This document shows, piece by piece, positions 11,627 through 24,100 of a stretch of DNA of 50,075 nt. The translations under genes and the position numbers were made by a program. Every line of letters begins with the position of its first letter. Position 1 is the stretch's first letter. The notes under the pieces are model-generated. The model saw nothing but the letters and a program-made list of their open reading frames with translations. It ran no database searches and was not told the DNA's origin. This DNA comes from an uncultured Myxococcales bacterium. Lineage in GTDB: Bacteria > Myxococcota_A > UBA9042. The stretch spans positions 1 through 50,075 of the forward strand of contig CAIXGW010000176.1 in the NCBI GenBank assembly GCA_903919145.1. Direction: 5' to 3'.

Positions 11627-14398
11627 ATGGGAACTGGCAGGCGGGCAGGGTGGCAGCTGGCGGCAGTGGCGTGGGCAGTGCCATGGACCGTGGCGTTGGC
11701 GGCGTGCAGCGACACCGCTTCAGAAGCCGCGGGTGCAGGGGCGGGATCTTCGGGCCTGACCGACGTGGTGGCCAAGTTTGACAGCGCCGCGAGCTCCGAC
11801 GCCGCCAAGCCAGATGCCGGGGCCGACGCCGCCCAGCTCGACAGCACCGACCCTGCCGACGCTTTGCTGCCCGATCTTGGCGTGGCCGACAGCGGCGACG
11901 CTGCTGCCCAGCCCGATAGCCAAGAGCCAGACGGCGGCACCGACAGCAGCGGAGACACCATCGACCCCGGCCTGTTTGGCGCGCCCTGCGTCGAAGGTGT
12001 GGATTGCGACAGCGGGTTTTGCGTAGAGGGCAGCAGCGGGCCGGTGTGCGGCAAGCTGTGCCAAGGGGCGTGCCCGGCGGGTTGGACCTGCGCCAGCCTG
12101 CAGTCGCCCAGCTCTGACATCGTCAACGTGTGCGTACCCAGCTTTGCGCGCCTGTGCGACCCGTGCCAAGGGGCCGGCGACTGCAACGCCCCAGGCTTGA
12201 TGGGCGGCGTGTGCCTGGCCTCAGGAAAATCAGGAAACAACGGAAGTTTTTGCGCCACCGCCTGCATCGCCGGCAAGCCAGACAGCTGCCCCAGCGGCTA
12301 CTCCTGCAAAGCCGGCGGCGGCGGCAACGTCTGCCTGCCCACCAGCGGCCAGTGCAGCTGCAGCGTCGCCGCCAGCGCCAAGGAATTGGCCACGGTCTGC
12401 AGCGTGCAAAGCGATTTTGGCACGTGCGTGGGCCAGCGCTCTTGCAAGGGCGGCGGGCTCAGCGACTGCTCGGTCGGGCCGGCCGCTGCTGAGACCTGCA
12501 ACAACCTGGACGATGACTGCAACGGCAAGACCGACGACGTGGCCGCCAGTGCCTGCGAAAGCAAGAACGAATTTGGCACCTGCCAGGGCAAGGTCAGCGG
12601 CTGTGACAGCAGCGGGCCCCTGTGCAGCGCCGCCAAAGCCGCGCCAGAGACCTGCAACGGCAAGGACGACGACTGCGACGGCCAGACCGACGAGGGCCTG
12701 TGCGAGGACGGCAACCCTTGCACCACCGGCAGCTGCAACTCAGACGGGTCGTGCCAGCAGACCCCAGCCGTCAACACCCCTTGCGATGACGCCAACCTCT
12801 GCACCCAGGTCGACACCTGCCAGGCCGGGGCGTGCCAGGGCGCCCAGCCCAAGGTCTGCGATGACGGCAACCCTTGCACGGCCGACGCCTGCGATCCTCA
12901 AGGCGGCTGCGTAGGCCCCGCCGTCAAGCCCGGCACGGCGTGCAGCGATGACGGTAACCCCTGCAGCTTGGACCAATGCGTCGACAAAGCCTGCGAACAC
13001 TTGGACGCCGCCCCAGGCACGGCGTGCAGCGACGATGGCAACCCCTGCACGCTGGACCAGTGCCAGGGCAAGGCGTGCCAGCATCCCGACGCTCCGGCCG
13101 GCAGCGCGTGCCAGGATGACGGCAACCCCTGCAGCGACGACCAGTGCAGCGGCGGCGCGTGCCAGCATCCCCCGGCCAAGCTCGGCACGGCGTGCCCAGA
13201 CGACGGCGACAGCTGCACGGCCGACCTGTGCGACGGTGCGGGGGGCTGCAGCCACGGCATTGGCGCTGGCCTGTGCAAGATTGCTGGAAAGTGCGCACTG
13301 GCGGGCGCCGTCAACCCCGCCAATCCTTGCCAGGTCTGCGACCCCAAGACCTCCACCACCGCCTGGGTCACCAAAGACGGGTTGGTGTGCAGCGACGGCA
13401 ATCCATGCACCACTGGCGACGCCTGCAGCGGCGGCCAGTGCAAGGGCGCGCAGAAGTCCTGCTCTTCGCTGGATTCTGCCTGCTCGACCGGCCTGTGCAG
13501 CCCGGTCACCGGCGCCTGTGCGGCCGTGCCCAAGGCCGCTGGCAGCACTTGCAGCGACGGCAATGCCTGCACGCAGCTGGATGGCTGCGACGGAGCCGGC
13601 GGCTGCGCCGGCAAAGCCGTGGATTGCTCTGCCTTGACCAGCGGCTGTGCCACGGGCGTCTGCAGCGCCGGTCAGTGCCTTGCCCAGTCCAAGCCCAACG
13701 GAATTACCTGCAGCGACGGCGACGCCTGCACCACCGCCGACATCTGCACCAGTGGCAAGTGCGCCGGCAAGATCCTGGACTGCTCCAGCAAGGCCGATCA
13801 GTGCAATGACGGGGCCTGCGTCAACGGCACCTGCCAGGCCAAGCCCAAGGCCAACGGCTTGCTGTGCAGTGACAGTTCTACCTGCACCGCCAATGACAAC
13901 TGCGTCTCTGGCAAGTGCACCGGCACCTCCACCGCCGACGCCTACGAGCCCAACTCCTCCACGGCGCCGGCCAGCCTGCCCAACAAGACCGACTGCGACG
14001 CCGCCGGCAGCGCGGTAGTGACCATCAGCCCGGCCGGAGAGAGCGACTGGTATAGCTACCAAGCCGACGACAAGACGGGGTGCACCATCAAGCCCAGCGC
14101 CCGCATCGACAGCATGGCCGCCGACTACGACCTGTGCGTCTATTTCCAATGCAATGGTGCCAAGTTTGGCGATGACAACCTGTCTTGCACCGATGGTTCT
14201 GAGGTCTCTGGCGGTCCCAATGGCTCTCACGGCTGCTGCTCAAAAAACGCAGGTACCGCCAGCGATTTTGCCAAGGTCAGCCCCAGCTGCTCCTTTGGCG
14301 GCTTGGGCAGCGAGTCCGGCAAGGTGTGGGTCAACGTGACCCCCAAGGCCGCGGCCATCTGTGGCAGCTACACGCTAACGTGGTCGGCGAAGAATTAG
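11627..14398 (+). CDS. Giant cysteine-rich lipoprotein 2 with MopE-type and PPC-like domains
   Basis: A 923-residue protein. The ATG at 11627 is preferred over 11582 because GGAGG lies 5 nt upstream and the product then starts with a clean signal peptide and lipobox LAAC (Cys about residue 22). Order: Ala/Asp/Ser spacer (25-115); Cys-rich EGF-like section with VDCDSGFC and CPAGWTC (120-235); two metal-binding-like motifs, NNLDDDCNGKTDD and GKDDDCDGQTDE, as in MopE-type proteins (about 295 and 350); then many CTDC-type modules with DDGNPC and SDGNAC cores (355-770). The last 150 residues start with DAYEPNSSTAPA, contain SDWYSYQ and end in a beta pattern typical of the PPC domain. Likely an outer-surface protein. 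It lies downstream of copy A. Confidence 0.92.
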   Translation: MGTGRRAGWQLAAVAWAVPWTVALAACSDTASEAAGAGAGSSGLTDVVAKFDSAASSDAAKPDAGADAAQLDSTDPADALLPDLGVADSGDAAAQPDSQEPDGGTDSSGDTIDPGLFGAPCVEGVDCDSGFCVEGSSGPVCGKLCQGACPAGWTCASLQSPSSDIVNVCVPSFARLCDPCQGAGDCNAPGLMGGVCLASGKSGNNGSFCATACIAGKPDSCPSGYSCKAGGGGNVCLPTSGQCSCSVAASAKELATVCSVQSDFGTCVGQRSCKGGGLSDCSVGPAAAETCNNLDDDCNGKTDDVAASACESKNEFGTCQGKVSGCDSSGPLCSAAKAAPETCNGKDDDCDGQTDEGLCEDGNPCTTGSCNSDGSCQQTPAVNTPCDDANLCTQVDTCQAGACQGAQPKVCDDGNPCTADACDPQGGCVGPAVKPGTACSDDGNPCSLDQCVDKACEHLDAAPGTACSDDGNPCTLDQCQGKACQHPDAPAGSACQDDGNPCSDDQCSGGACQHPPAKLGTACPDDGDSCTADLCDGAGGCSHGIGAGLCKIAGKCALAGAVNPANPCQVCDPKTSTTAWVTKDGLVCSDGNPCTTGDACSGGQCKGAQKSCSSLDSACSTGLCSPVTGACAAVPKAAGSTCSDGNACTQLDGCDGAGGCAGKAVDCSALTSGCATGVCSAGQCLAQSKPNGITCSDGDACTTADICTSGKCAGKILDCSSKADQCNDGACVNGTCQAKPKANGLLCSDSSTCTANDNCVSGKCTGTSTADAYEPNSSTAPASLPNKTDCDAAGSAVVTISPAGESDWYSYQADDKTGCTIKPSARIDSMAADYDLCVYFQCNGAKFGDDNLSCTDGSEVSGGPNGSHGCCSKNAGTASDFAKVSPSCSFGGLGSESGKVWVNVTPKAAAICGSYTLTWSAKN

Positions 14399-14462
14399 CC
14401 GCAGCTTCCCAAAGACTGCTGGTCCCCCACCGCGCCGCCAGAAGGGTCGTTGGGGGGCTTGG

Positions 14463-14514
14463 GTTGACTCGCTAGGTTGACTCGCTAGGTTGACTCGCTA
14501 GGTTGACTCGCTGG
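14463..14514. repeat. Four tandem copies of a 13-bp repeat
   Basis: The unit GTTGACTCGCTAG occurs four times head to tail; the last copy reads CTGG instead of CTAG. A partial fifth copy (GTTGAG) follows. Each intact unit contains CTAG and the -35-like TTGACT. Confidence 0.9.
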
Positions 14515-14620
14515 GTTGAGTCTGCACAGCCAGCGGCGCCGCCGGTCGATCGCCAGCCCGCTGCCGCCTCTCGCCTGCGGTCTCCTGTCGCCCCCCTGCT
14601 GCGAGCCCTCAATTTTCTGT

Positions 14621-14638
14621 TACTACGTTGATAGTAAA
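14621..14638. promoter_or_regulatory. Possible operator, AT-rich inverted repeat
   Basis: TTACTA-CGTTGA-TAGTAA: perfect 6-bp arms with a 6-bp spacer, in a local AT-rich patch about 240 bp before ppdK. It looks like a protein-binding dyad. What binds it is unknown. Confidence 0.35.
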
Positions 14639-14753
14639 GGCAGAGGCTGCGAGACGGCAGGACCAGCGGCCCGCCTCAGGCGAGTCTGTGCCACAGGTTT
14701 GCATGCGGCCACCACGCCATTGTCACCGCCTTGCCAAACGGCCGCGCAGTGCG

Positions 14754-14782
14754 TTGACCGGCTCAGCGCCTAGTCGTAGGTT
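14754..14782 (+). promoter_or_regulatory. Possible ppdK promoter
   Basis: TTGACC (14754-14759) and TAGGTT (14777-14782) with a 17-bp spacer. The -10 matches consensus at only three positions. Confidence 0.3.
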
Positions 14783-14875
14783 GCCCTCGTCTCCGCGGCT
14801 GCGCGCCAAGCGATGCTCGGCAGCGCGGGACCAAGACGACCTGAACGCCACCGCAAGGCCCCAGAGGAGAGTTCC

Positions 14876-17611
<2,736 letters not shown>

Positions 17612-17691
17612 TAGGCCTTGCTGTTTTGAGATGATCGGTGGCACGGTATGTGCCAATTGCCGCGCACCCGCGCTGCCAAAGGACTCTCGTC

Positions 17692-17928
17692 ATGCCAAAG
17701 AAGACCGGCACCGCTCGCGACCACGTGCTTTCAACCCTACAGAAGTACGTCGATCGCGAGATCACCACTGCAGAACTCCACGAGATGCAGCCCAAGGGCG
17801 GGCACATCAGCAAAGAGAACATCTTCAACCTGATGCCCAAGCTAGAGAGGGAAGGGCTCATCAGCCGTACCGCGGAAGGCCGCTGGTGCTGGTGGGCGAT
17901 CACCGAAAAGGGCCTGACTGCCAAGTAG
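17692..17928 (+). CDS. Small winged-helix-like protein
   Basis: A 78-residue protein starting MPKKTGTARDHVLSTLQKYV. The ATG at 17692 has GGA about 8 nt upstream; the frame stays open to a GTG at 17638, but that version adds a non-conserved-looking leader. The helix pattern, then EITTAELHEM, NIFNLMPKLEREGLISRT and a short beta hairpin rich in Trp (RWCWWAITEKG) follow the layout of a winged helix: recognition helix followed by a wing. It is likely a DNA-binding regulator or a small adaptor. It lies 80 nt after ppdK and could be co-transcribed. No specific family is recognised. Confidence 0.7.
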   Translation: MPKKTGTARDHVLSTLQKYVDREITTAELHEMQPKGGHISKENIFNLMPKLEREGLISRTAEGRWCWWAITEKGLTAK

Positions 17929-18008
17929 GCAGGCGCGTGCGCACCCACCTCGGAGATCAGGGCGACCCACCTCGCAGCGCCCTTGAGCTGAGCACCGGTG
18001 GGAGCTAG

Positions 18009-18210
18009 GAGCCTGTCGGGATAATCCCCGCCAGGCTCCGTGCCATTTTGCGTTTTTTTCAGTCGGGCAAGAAATATTGGAAGTGAATTCCAACATTTCG
18101 CCCGCCTGGGCGCTCGCAAGACGATCGCCCTAGGACCCTGTCGGATGCTGCGGCTGGTTCAATAGTTTTAACTAGTTATCCGTAGGCGACGGCATTGCTC
18201 CGACAGGCTC
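18009..18210 (+). mobile_element. 202-bp MITE-like element, copy 1
   Basis: Terminal inverted repeats GAGCCTGTCGG / CCGACAGGCTC are perfect over 11 bp, with CTAG at both edges (18005-18008 and 18211-18214) as a likely target duplication. This fits IS5-family habits (4-bp YTAR target), which is inference. Internally there are three hairpins: the left end folds on itself (GAGCCTG ... CAGGCTC, 18009-18038), a central AT-rich dyad (ATTGGAA ... TTCCAA), and a right part bounded by GGACCCTGTCGG and CCGACAGGCTCC. No coding capacity. Copy 2 lies inverted at the right edge of the window. Confidence 0.85.
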
Positions 18211-18240
18211 CTAGCGCTCCGCCTCCAGCCTCGCCAAAAG

Positions 18241-18287
18241 CAACACCGCCGCCCTTCCGAGCATGCTTCGGAAGGGCGGCGGTGTTG
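18241..18287 (-). terminator. Strong hairpin terminator of acnB
   Basis: A 20-bp perfect stem (18241-18260 with 18268-18287) and a 7-nt loop, about 20 nt past the acnB stop. On the minus strand it is followed by CTTTTGGC. The plus-strand side has only TTT, so it may also work weakly in the other direction. Confidence 0.85.
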
Positions 18288-18304
18288 TTTGGGCCTCTTG
18301 GGGG

Positions 18305-20845
18305 CTACGACACTGCGTAGCCAGGGATCTTGTCAAAGTTCATGTATCGGTAGATGTCTGCGGCCTTGGGCGCCAGCATGCTCACCTGGGCCAGGTACTC
18401 GGCCGGCGTAGGCAGCTTGCCCATCAGCGCGCACACCGCGGCCAGCTCGGCCGAGCCCAGGTACACCCGGGTGTCGATGCCTAGGCGGTTGGGAAAGTTG
18501 CGCGTAGACGTCGAGATGGCCGTGCTGCCTTTGCGGATCTGCGCCTGGTTGCCCATGCACAGCGAGCAGCCGGGCAGCTCCATGCGCGCGCCGGTGCGGC
18601 CCAGGATGCCGTAGTAGCCCTCTTCAATGAGCAGGCTCTGGTCCATCTTGGTCGGCGGGGCGATCCACAGCCGGGTGGGCAGGTCGGTCTTGCCATCCAG
18701 CACGCGGGCGGCCGCGCGAAAGTGGCCAATGTTGGTCATGCACGAGCCAATGAAGACTTCGTCGATGGTGTCGCCAGCGACTTCTGAAAGAAATTTGACG
18801 TCATCGGGGTCATTGGGGCAGGCGACAATCGGCTCTTTGATCTCGGCCAGGTCGATCTCAATGACGGCAGCGTATTCGGCATCGGCGTCGGCGCTCAGCA
18901 GCTCTTGCTTGGCCAGCCAGGCCTGCATGCCGGCGATGCGCCTCTCGATCGACCGCACATCGCCATAGCCCTGGGCGATCATCCACTGCAGCAGGGCGAT
19001 GTTCGAGTTGAGGTACTCGGTGATGGGCTCGGCGTCGAGCTTGACCGTGCAGCCAGCGCAAGAGCGCTCCGCCGATGCGTCACTCAGCTCAAAGGCCTGC
19101 TCGATCTTGAGCTTGGGCAGGCCTTCGATCTCCATGATCCGCCCAGAGAATACGTTCTTCTTGCCCTTCTTCTCTACGGTCAGCAGGCCCTGCTTGATGG
19201 CCCACAGCGGAATCGCGTTGACCAGGTCGCGCAGCGTCACGCCCGGCTGCATCTGGCCCTTGAAGCGCACCAGCACCGACTCCGGCATGTCCAGCGGCAT
19301 GACGCCGGTCGCCGCGGCAAACGCCACCAACCCTGAGCCCGCCGGAAAGGAAATGCCAATCGGAAAGCGGGTGTGCGAGTCGCCGCCGGTGCCCACCGTA
19401 TCGGGCAGCAGCATGCGGTTGAGCCAGCTGTGGATGATGCCGTCGCCCGGGCGCAGAGAGATGCCGCCGCGGTTGGCCATAAAGGCCGGCAGCTCGTGGT
19501 GCATCTTGACGTCTACCAGCTTGGGATAGGCGGCGGTGTGGCAGAAAGACTGCATTACCAAGTCCGCAGAAAACCCAAGGCACGCCAAGTCTTTCAGCTC
19601 GTCGCGGGTCATGGGGCCGGTGGTGTCCTGAGACCCGACCGACGTCATCTTGGGCTCGCAGTAGGTCCCCGGGCGGATGCCGACCACGCCACAGGCCTTG
19701 CCCACCATCTTCTGGGCTTGGGTGTAGCCCTTGCCAGTGTCCTTGGGGCTGGTCGGCAAGCGGAACAGCGTCGAGGCAGGCAGGCCCAAAGCCTCGCGCG
19801 CCTTGGTGGTCAGCCCGCGGCCAATGATGAGGGGGATGCGGCCGCCGGCGCGCACTTCGTCAAACAGCACCTCAGATTTTACCTTGAACTCGCTGATCAA
19901 TTCGCCGTTCTTGAAAGCCTGACCGGCGTAGGGGTGCAGGTCGATGACGTCGCCCGTCTCCAGCTTGCCGATGTCCATCTCGATCGGCAGGGCACCGGCG
20001 TCTTCCTGGGTGTTGAAGAAAATCGGCGCGATCTTGTTGCCCAGGCAGTAGCCGCCATAGCGCTTATTGGGCACGTACGGGATGTCATCGCCCGTCCACC
20101 ACAGCACCGAGTTGGTCGCCGACTTGCGCGACGAGCCGGTGCCGACCACATCGCCCACGTAGGCAACCGGATGGCCCTTCTTCTTGAGCTCGGCGATCTG
20201 CTCCAGGGGCTTGTCGGCGACGCCGGGGCGCGGGTTCTTGAGCATCGCCAGAGCGTGCAGCGGGATGTCCGGGCGGCTCCAGGCATCTGGGGCCGGAGAC
20301 AGGTCGTCGGTATTGGTCTCGCCCGGGACCTTGAACACCGTCAGGGTCACTTTTTCCGGCACGGCCGGCTTGCTGGTGAACCACTCGGCGTCGGCCCAGC
20401 TCTGCAGCACCTTCTTGGCGTTGGCATTGCCTCCCGTCGCCAGCTCGCGGACATCGTGAAAGAAATCAAACACCAGCAGCGTGTGAGACAGACCCTCGGC
20501 CGCTGTGGCGCCGCACTCGGCATCGCTCAACAGGCCGATCAGGGGCTCTACGTTGAAGCCGCCGAGCATCGTTGCCAGCAATTGCGTGGCCTTGATGCGG
20601 CTGACCAGCGGCGACTGGAGCTTGCCTTGCGCCACCGCGGCCAGAAAGCTGGCCTTGACCTTGGCGGCGTCGTCCACCCCTGCCGGCACGCGATAGGTCA
20701 GCAGGTCAACCAGCAGCGCTTCTTCGCCCGCAGGCGGTTGCAGCAGCAGCTCGGTCAGGGCCTGGGTCTGGGCGGCGGTCAGCGGCAGCGGCGGGATCCC
20801 CAGCGCGGCGCGCTCGGCAACATGCAGGCGATAGGCTTCTAGCAC
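18305..20845 (-). CDS. acnB: Aconitate hydratase B
   Basis: An 846-residue 4Fe-4S enzyme that isomerises citrate to isocitrate in the TCA cycle. The GTG at 20845 is chosen as start: AAGGAG lies 6 nt upstream and the product begins [20 protein letters not shown], the usual AcnB N-terminus. The AcnB-type N-terminal HEAT-like domain and swivel domain come first ([20 protein letters not shown]). Cluster ligands are visible as FCHTAAYPK, in [15 protein letters not shown] and in [12 protein letters not shown]. Length matches the family (about 850-870). Monocistronic, with its own terminator. A longer ATG-started frame at 20893 adds a Pro/Cys leader without support. Confidence 0.97.
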   Translation of the reverse strand: MLEAYRLHVAERAALGIPPLPLTAAQTQALTELLLQPPAGEEALLVDLLTYRVPAGVDDAAKVKASFLAAVAQGKLQSPLVSRIKATQLLATMLGGFNVEPLIGLLSDAECGATAAEGLSHTLLVFDFFHDVRELATGGNANAKKVLQSWADAEWFTSKPAVPEKVTLTVFKVPGETNTDDLSPAPDAWSRPDIPLHALAMLKNPRPGVADKPLEQIAELKKKGHPVAYVGDVVGTGSSRKSATNSVLWWTGDDIPYVPNKRYGGYCLGNKIAPIFFNTQEDAGALPIEMDIGKLETGDVIDLHPYAGQAFKNGELISEFKVKSEVLFDEVRAGGRIPLIIGRGLTTKAREALGLPASTLFRLPTSPKDTGKGYTQAQKMVGKACGVVGIRPGTYCEPKMTSVGSQDTTGPMTRDELKDLACLGFSADLVMQSFCHTAAYPKLVDVKMHHELPAFMANRGGISLRPGDGIIHSWLNRMLLPDTVGTGGDSHTRFPIGISFPAGSGLVAFAAATGVMPLDMPESVLVRFKGQMQPGVTLRDLVNAIPLWAIKQGLLTVEKKGKKNVFSGRIMEIEGLPKLKIEQAFELSDASAERSCAGCTVKLDAEPITEYLNSNIALLQWMIAQGYGDVRSIERRIAGMQAWLAKQELLSADADAEYAAVIEIDLAEIKEPIVACPNDPDDVKFLSEVAGDTIDEVFIGSCMTNIGHFRAAARVLDGKTDLPTRLWIAPPTKMDQSLLIEEGYYGILGRTGARMELPGCSLCMGNQAQIRKGSTAISTSTRNFPNRLGIDTRVYLGSAELAAVCALMGKLPTPAEYLAQVSMLAPKAADIYRYMNFDKIPGYAVS

Positions 20846-21150
20846 GGCGGACTCCTTGCAGAAAAGTGGGGGCAGGGGGCAGAAGGGCGACACCTGTCGA
20901 GGGGTCGGATCGGCTCAGGCAGCCGAGCCGAAAACGCGCAATAGGATACCCGCATTCCCCGACCATTAGAAGCCCGGCCACACCCGCCTTGCGGCCCACA
21001 GCGCCTTGCCAGCGCCAAACGCCAAAACGCCCGCGGGGCCGGTCCCAGCTGCCTGGAAGCGACCCCGCGGGTGGTGCACTGTCAGCCCGTTCAAAGAACC
21101 TGCCAGGAGCCGCAAGCTGCTGGAAACGCCTTGGACCGGCTGAAAGAAGG
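20846..21150. other. Gap between two minus-strand genes
   Basis: This 305-bp stretch carries the terminator of lipoprotein 3 (21030-21071) and must carry the acnB promoter. On the minus strand a TATCCT (complement of AGGATA near 20943) could be its -10, but no matching -35 is clear. No gene seen. Confidence 0.6.
21030..21071 (-). terminator. Probable terminator of lipoprotein 3
   Basis: Arms CCCGCGGGG (21030-21038) and CCCCGCGGG (21063-21071) pair over 9 bp around a 24-nt loop. On the minus strand the stem is followed by CGTTTTGGCG, the same trailing motif as after the acnB hairpin. It lies 80 nt beyond the stop codon. Confidence 0.6.
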
Positions 21151-24100
21151 CTATTGCCCGTAGATGCGCAAGTCGTCGACAAATACGCCGGGCAAGTTGT
21201 TGGTGTTATTGTCAGACGAATCAAACTTGAAGCGGAAGTTGACGCTCTTGCCGGCAAACTTGGTCAGGTCCACGCTGAACTGCTTCCAAGTCTTGAGCAC
21301 GTCTTTGGGCACCGTGTAAGTCATGGTATTGTTGGTGTTGCAGGTGTTGTTCTGCTGGCTGCAGGACTGATTGGCGCCGCACTGGCAGCCGTTGTAGTTG
21401 TCGCTGGTGACCTGCAGATACAAGCGGTCAAAGGCACCGCCGTTGTTGTTGTTGCCCTCGGTGTCGAGATAGGCCCAGAAGACGGCCACGGCAGCCTTGG
21501 CCTTGCCCAGATCGACTGGCGTCTTCCAACTGGCCGCGCCGCCGACCGTGCCGCCGCCGCCCGGCTGGTAGTCAACGGCGTCATTGTAGTTGAGGCTGCA
21601 CTCGCCAGTCTTGGGCAGAGGGGCTGCTGGCGTCTTGTCGACGTTCCAGACCACGGACTGGCTGCTGGATGCGTAGTTCCAGCTGGTGTTGGTGCAGGCG
21701 AAGTCCTCTTTGACAAGGGCTGAGGCGGCGCAGGAGTCGTTGGCGGCGCAGCAGCCCAGGGTCTGTGCACAGGCGCTGTCGGCGCAGTCGGTCTGGCCGT
21801 TGTTGTTGTTGTCGATGCCGTCGCCGCAGGTCTCCGCCACATAGCCGGCCTCGACCTTGAAGTTGTCGACAAAGACGCCGTCACCCTGGTTGCCCTGGTC
21901 AAAGTTCCACTGAAAGCCGGTAAAGGGCAGGTTGATCGAGAACTGCAGCGCCACCTTCTTGCCCAAACCAGCGGTCAGCGGCAGCTTGTAGGCCTTCTTC
22001 CACACGTTGATGTCGTTGTTGGTCACGGGCAACACCCAGCTGGCCAGCACCGCGTTGTTGTTGCCGGTATCCACAAGGGCGACCTTGGGTGCATTCCAGC
22101 CCGTGCTGTTGCCGGTCATGATGTCCACGTCGTAGTAGATGTCGAACAGGGCCCACGCCGGCAGGTTGCCCACCGAAGCGCCAGTCAGGTCGATGACCGG
22201 TGAAGTCGCGGTGCCGGTGGGCAGCTGGCAGAAGCCGCCGCCAACGGGGTCGCAGTAGTCGCTGCCGTCATTGAAGTTCATCGAGCAGCCGTCGGCGCCG
22301 CTGACACCAGCCGTGTTGTCGATGGCCCACTTGACGTTGCGGTTCTGGGCCGGCGCCTGAGCAGCCGGCGTCACAATGGTCCAACCTGGGTTGCTGCCGC
22401 AGTCAAACTTGGTGGCGCTGAACTGGCAGGCCGTCTTCGGAGCGCAAATGCCGGCTTGGCACTCGCTGGCGCTTGAGCAGCTGGCGCCGTCGTCGCAGCT
22501 GGTGCCGTCATTGCCGGCCTTGGCCGAGCAGGCGCCCGTCTTGGCATCGCAAGCGTCAATGGTGCAGGGGTTTTTGTCATCGCACTTGGGCGTCGAGCCG
22601 GGCTGGCAGGCGCCGTTGGCGCAAATGCCGCCAGTGGTGCACAGGTCCGCGCCGCCGCAGGGGGCGGTGTTGGCGGTGCTGGAGCACTTGCCGGTGGCCG
22701 GGTCGCACTTGTCATCGGTGCAGAGGTTGGCGTCGTCGCAGGTGGCGGCCTTGCCACCGCACTTGCCGGCCGTGCAGACGTCGGTGCTGGTGCACAGGTT
22801 GCCGTCATCGCAGCTGCCAATGCTCAGCGGCGCAAAGGCGCACTTGCCGCTGGCTTTGTCGCAGGAATCGGCGGTGCACACGTTCTTGTCATCGCAGACC
22901 ACAGGCGTGCCTTTGCAGACCATGTTGACGCAGGTGTCGGTGGCAGTGCAGCCGTCGCCGTCGTCGCAGATGCCGTTGGACTGGGTCCACGAGCAGTTGG
23001 CGGTCGCCGGGTCGCAGTTGTCGGTGGTGCAGACCTTGCCGTCGTCGCACAGACTCGCCTTGCCGTTCTGGCACTTGCCGGCAGAGCAGGTCTCGCCGGT
23101 GGTGCACTTGTTGCCGTCATCGCAGACGGGGCTGCCGGCCACTGCAGTCTGCACGCAGCCCTTGGCGGGGTCACAGGAGTCCACGGTGCAGGCGTTGCCG
23201 TCGTCACAGGTCTTGAGGTCGATGGGCTTACCGGCGTTGCACTTGGCCCCCTGGCCAGCTACCACTGCGCAGCTGTCGCCCACGGTGCAGGCATTGCCGT
23301 CTTCGCAGGGCTTGGTGTTGGGAAAGAAGTTGCAGCCCAGCTTGCCGTCGCACAGATCATCGGTGCAGACGTTCTTGTCATCGCACACGGTCTTGGCTCC
23401 GGCCTCGCATTTGCCAACCTTGCACACGCTGTCGGTAATGCACAGGTCGCCCTTGGCGCAGACGGTCGCATCGGCCACCGCGGCGCTAATGCAGCCCTTG
23501 GCGGCGTCGCAGCTGTCTTTGGTGCAGGGATTGCCGTCGTCGCAGCTCTTGCTGCCGGTGGCAACGCACTTACCGGCGCTGCACGCGCCCGACTCGCAGG
23601 CGGTGCCCAGGGTGCAGGGCAGGGTGTTGTTGCTGGCGACGCAGCCGGTCTTGGGCTCGCACTTGTCATCGGTGCAGGGGTTGGCGTCGTCGCACTTCAG
23701 CGCGGCCCCGGCGCTGCACTTGCCGTCTTTGCAGGCGTCTTTGTCCGAGCACTTGTCGCCGTCGTCGCAGGCCGCGGTGTTGGCGGTGCTGGCGCAGCCG
23801 GTCTTGGGGTCGCACTTGTCGTCGGTGCAGGGATTGGCGTCGTCGCAGACTTTGGCCTTGCCCGCAGCGCACTTGCCGTCGGTGCACAGGTCGCCATCGG
23901 TGCAGGCATTGCCGTCTTCGCAGGGCACGCCAGAGAAGGCCGAGGCCACACAGCCCAGCTTGCTGTCGCAGGAATCCTTGGTGCAGGGGTTGCCGTCGTC
24001 GCAGGTCACGGGGGTGCCGCCGCAGGCTCCGTCTTTGCAGACGCCACCGGTCAGGCACTTGTTGTCGGCCCCGCAAGCGGCGGTGTTGTTGGTCGCTCCG

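Larger units (their letters stand above)
14399..14875. other. 477-bp non-coding gap upstream of ppdK
   Basis: Contents in order: a weak inverted repeat CCCCCA/TGGGGG (14424-14429 and 14451-14456) that might end lipoprotein 2 transcription; four 13-bp tandem repeats (14463-14514); an AT-rich inverted repeat (14621-14638); and a possible promoter (14754-14782). No convincing gene; short open frames here lack ribosome-binding sites. Confidence 0.6.
17929..18304. other. Convergent intergenic region with a mobile element and terminator
   Basis: Between the winged-helix gene (plus) and acnB (minus). It holds the 202-bp element at 18009-18210 and the strong hairpin at 18241-18287. The remaining 80 bp show only a weak GGGCG/CGCCC pairing near 17960-17985. 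Confidence 0.8.

Noticed and set aside
18005-18214. Insertion sequence with transposase
   Set aside because: Only 202 bp with no coding capacity, so called a MITE-like element rather than an IS.
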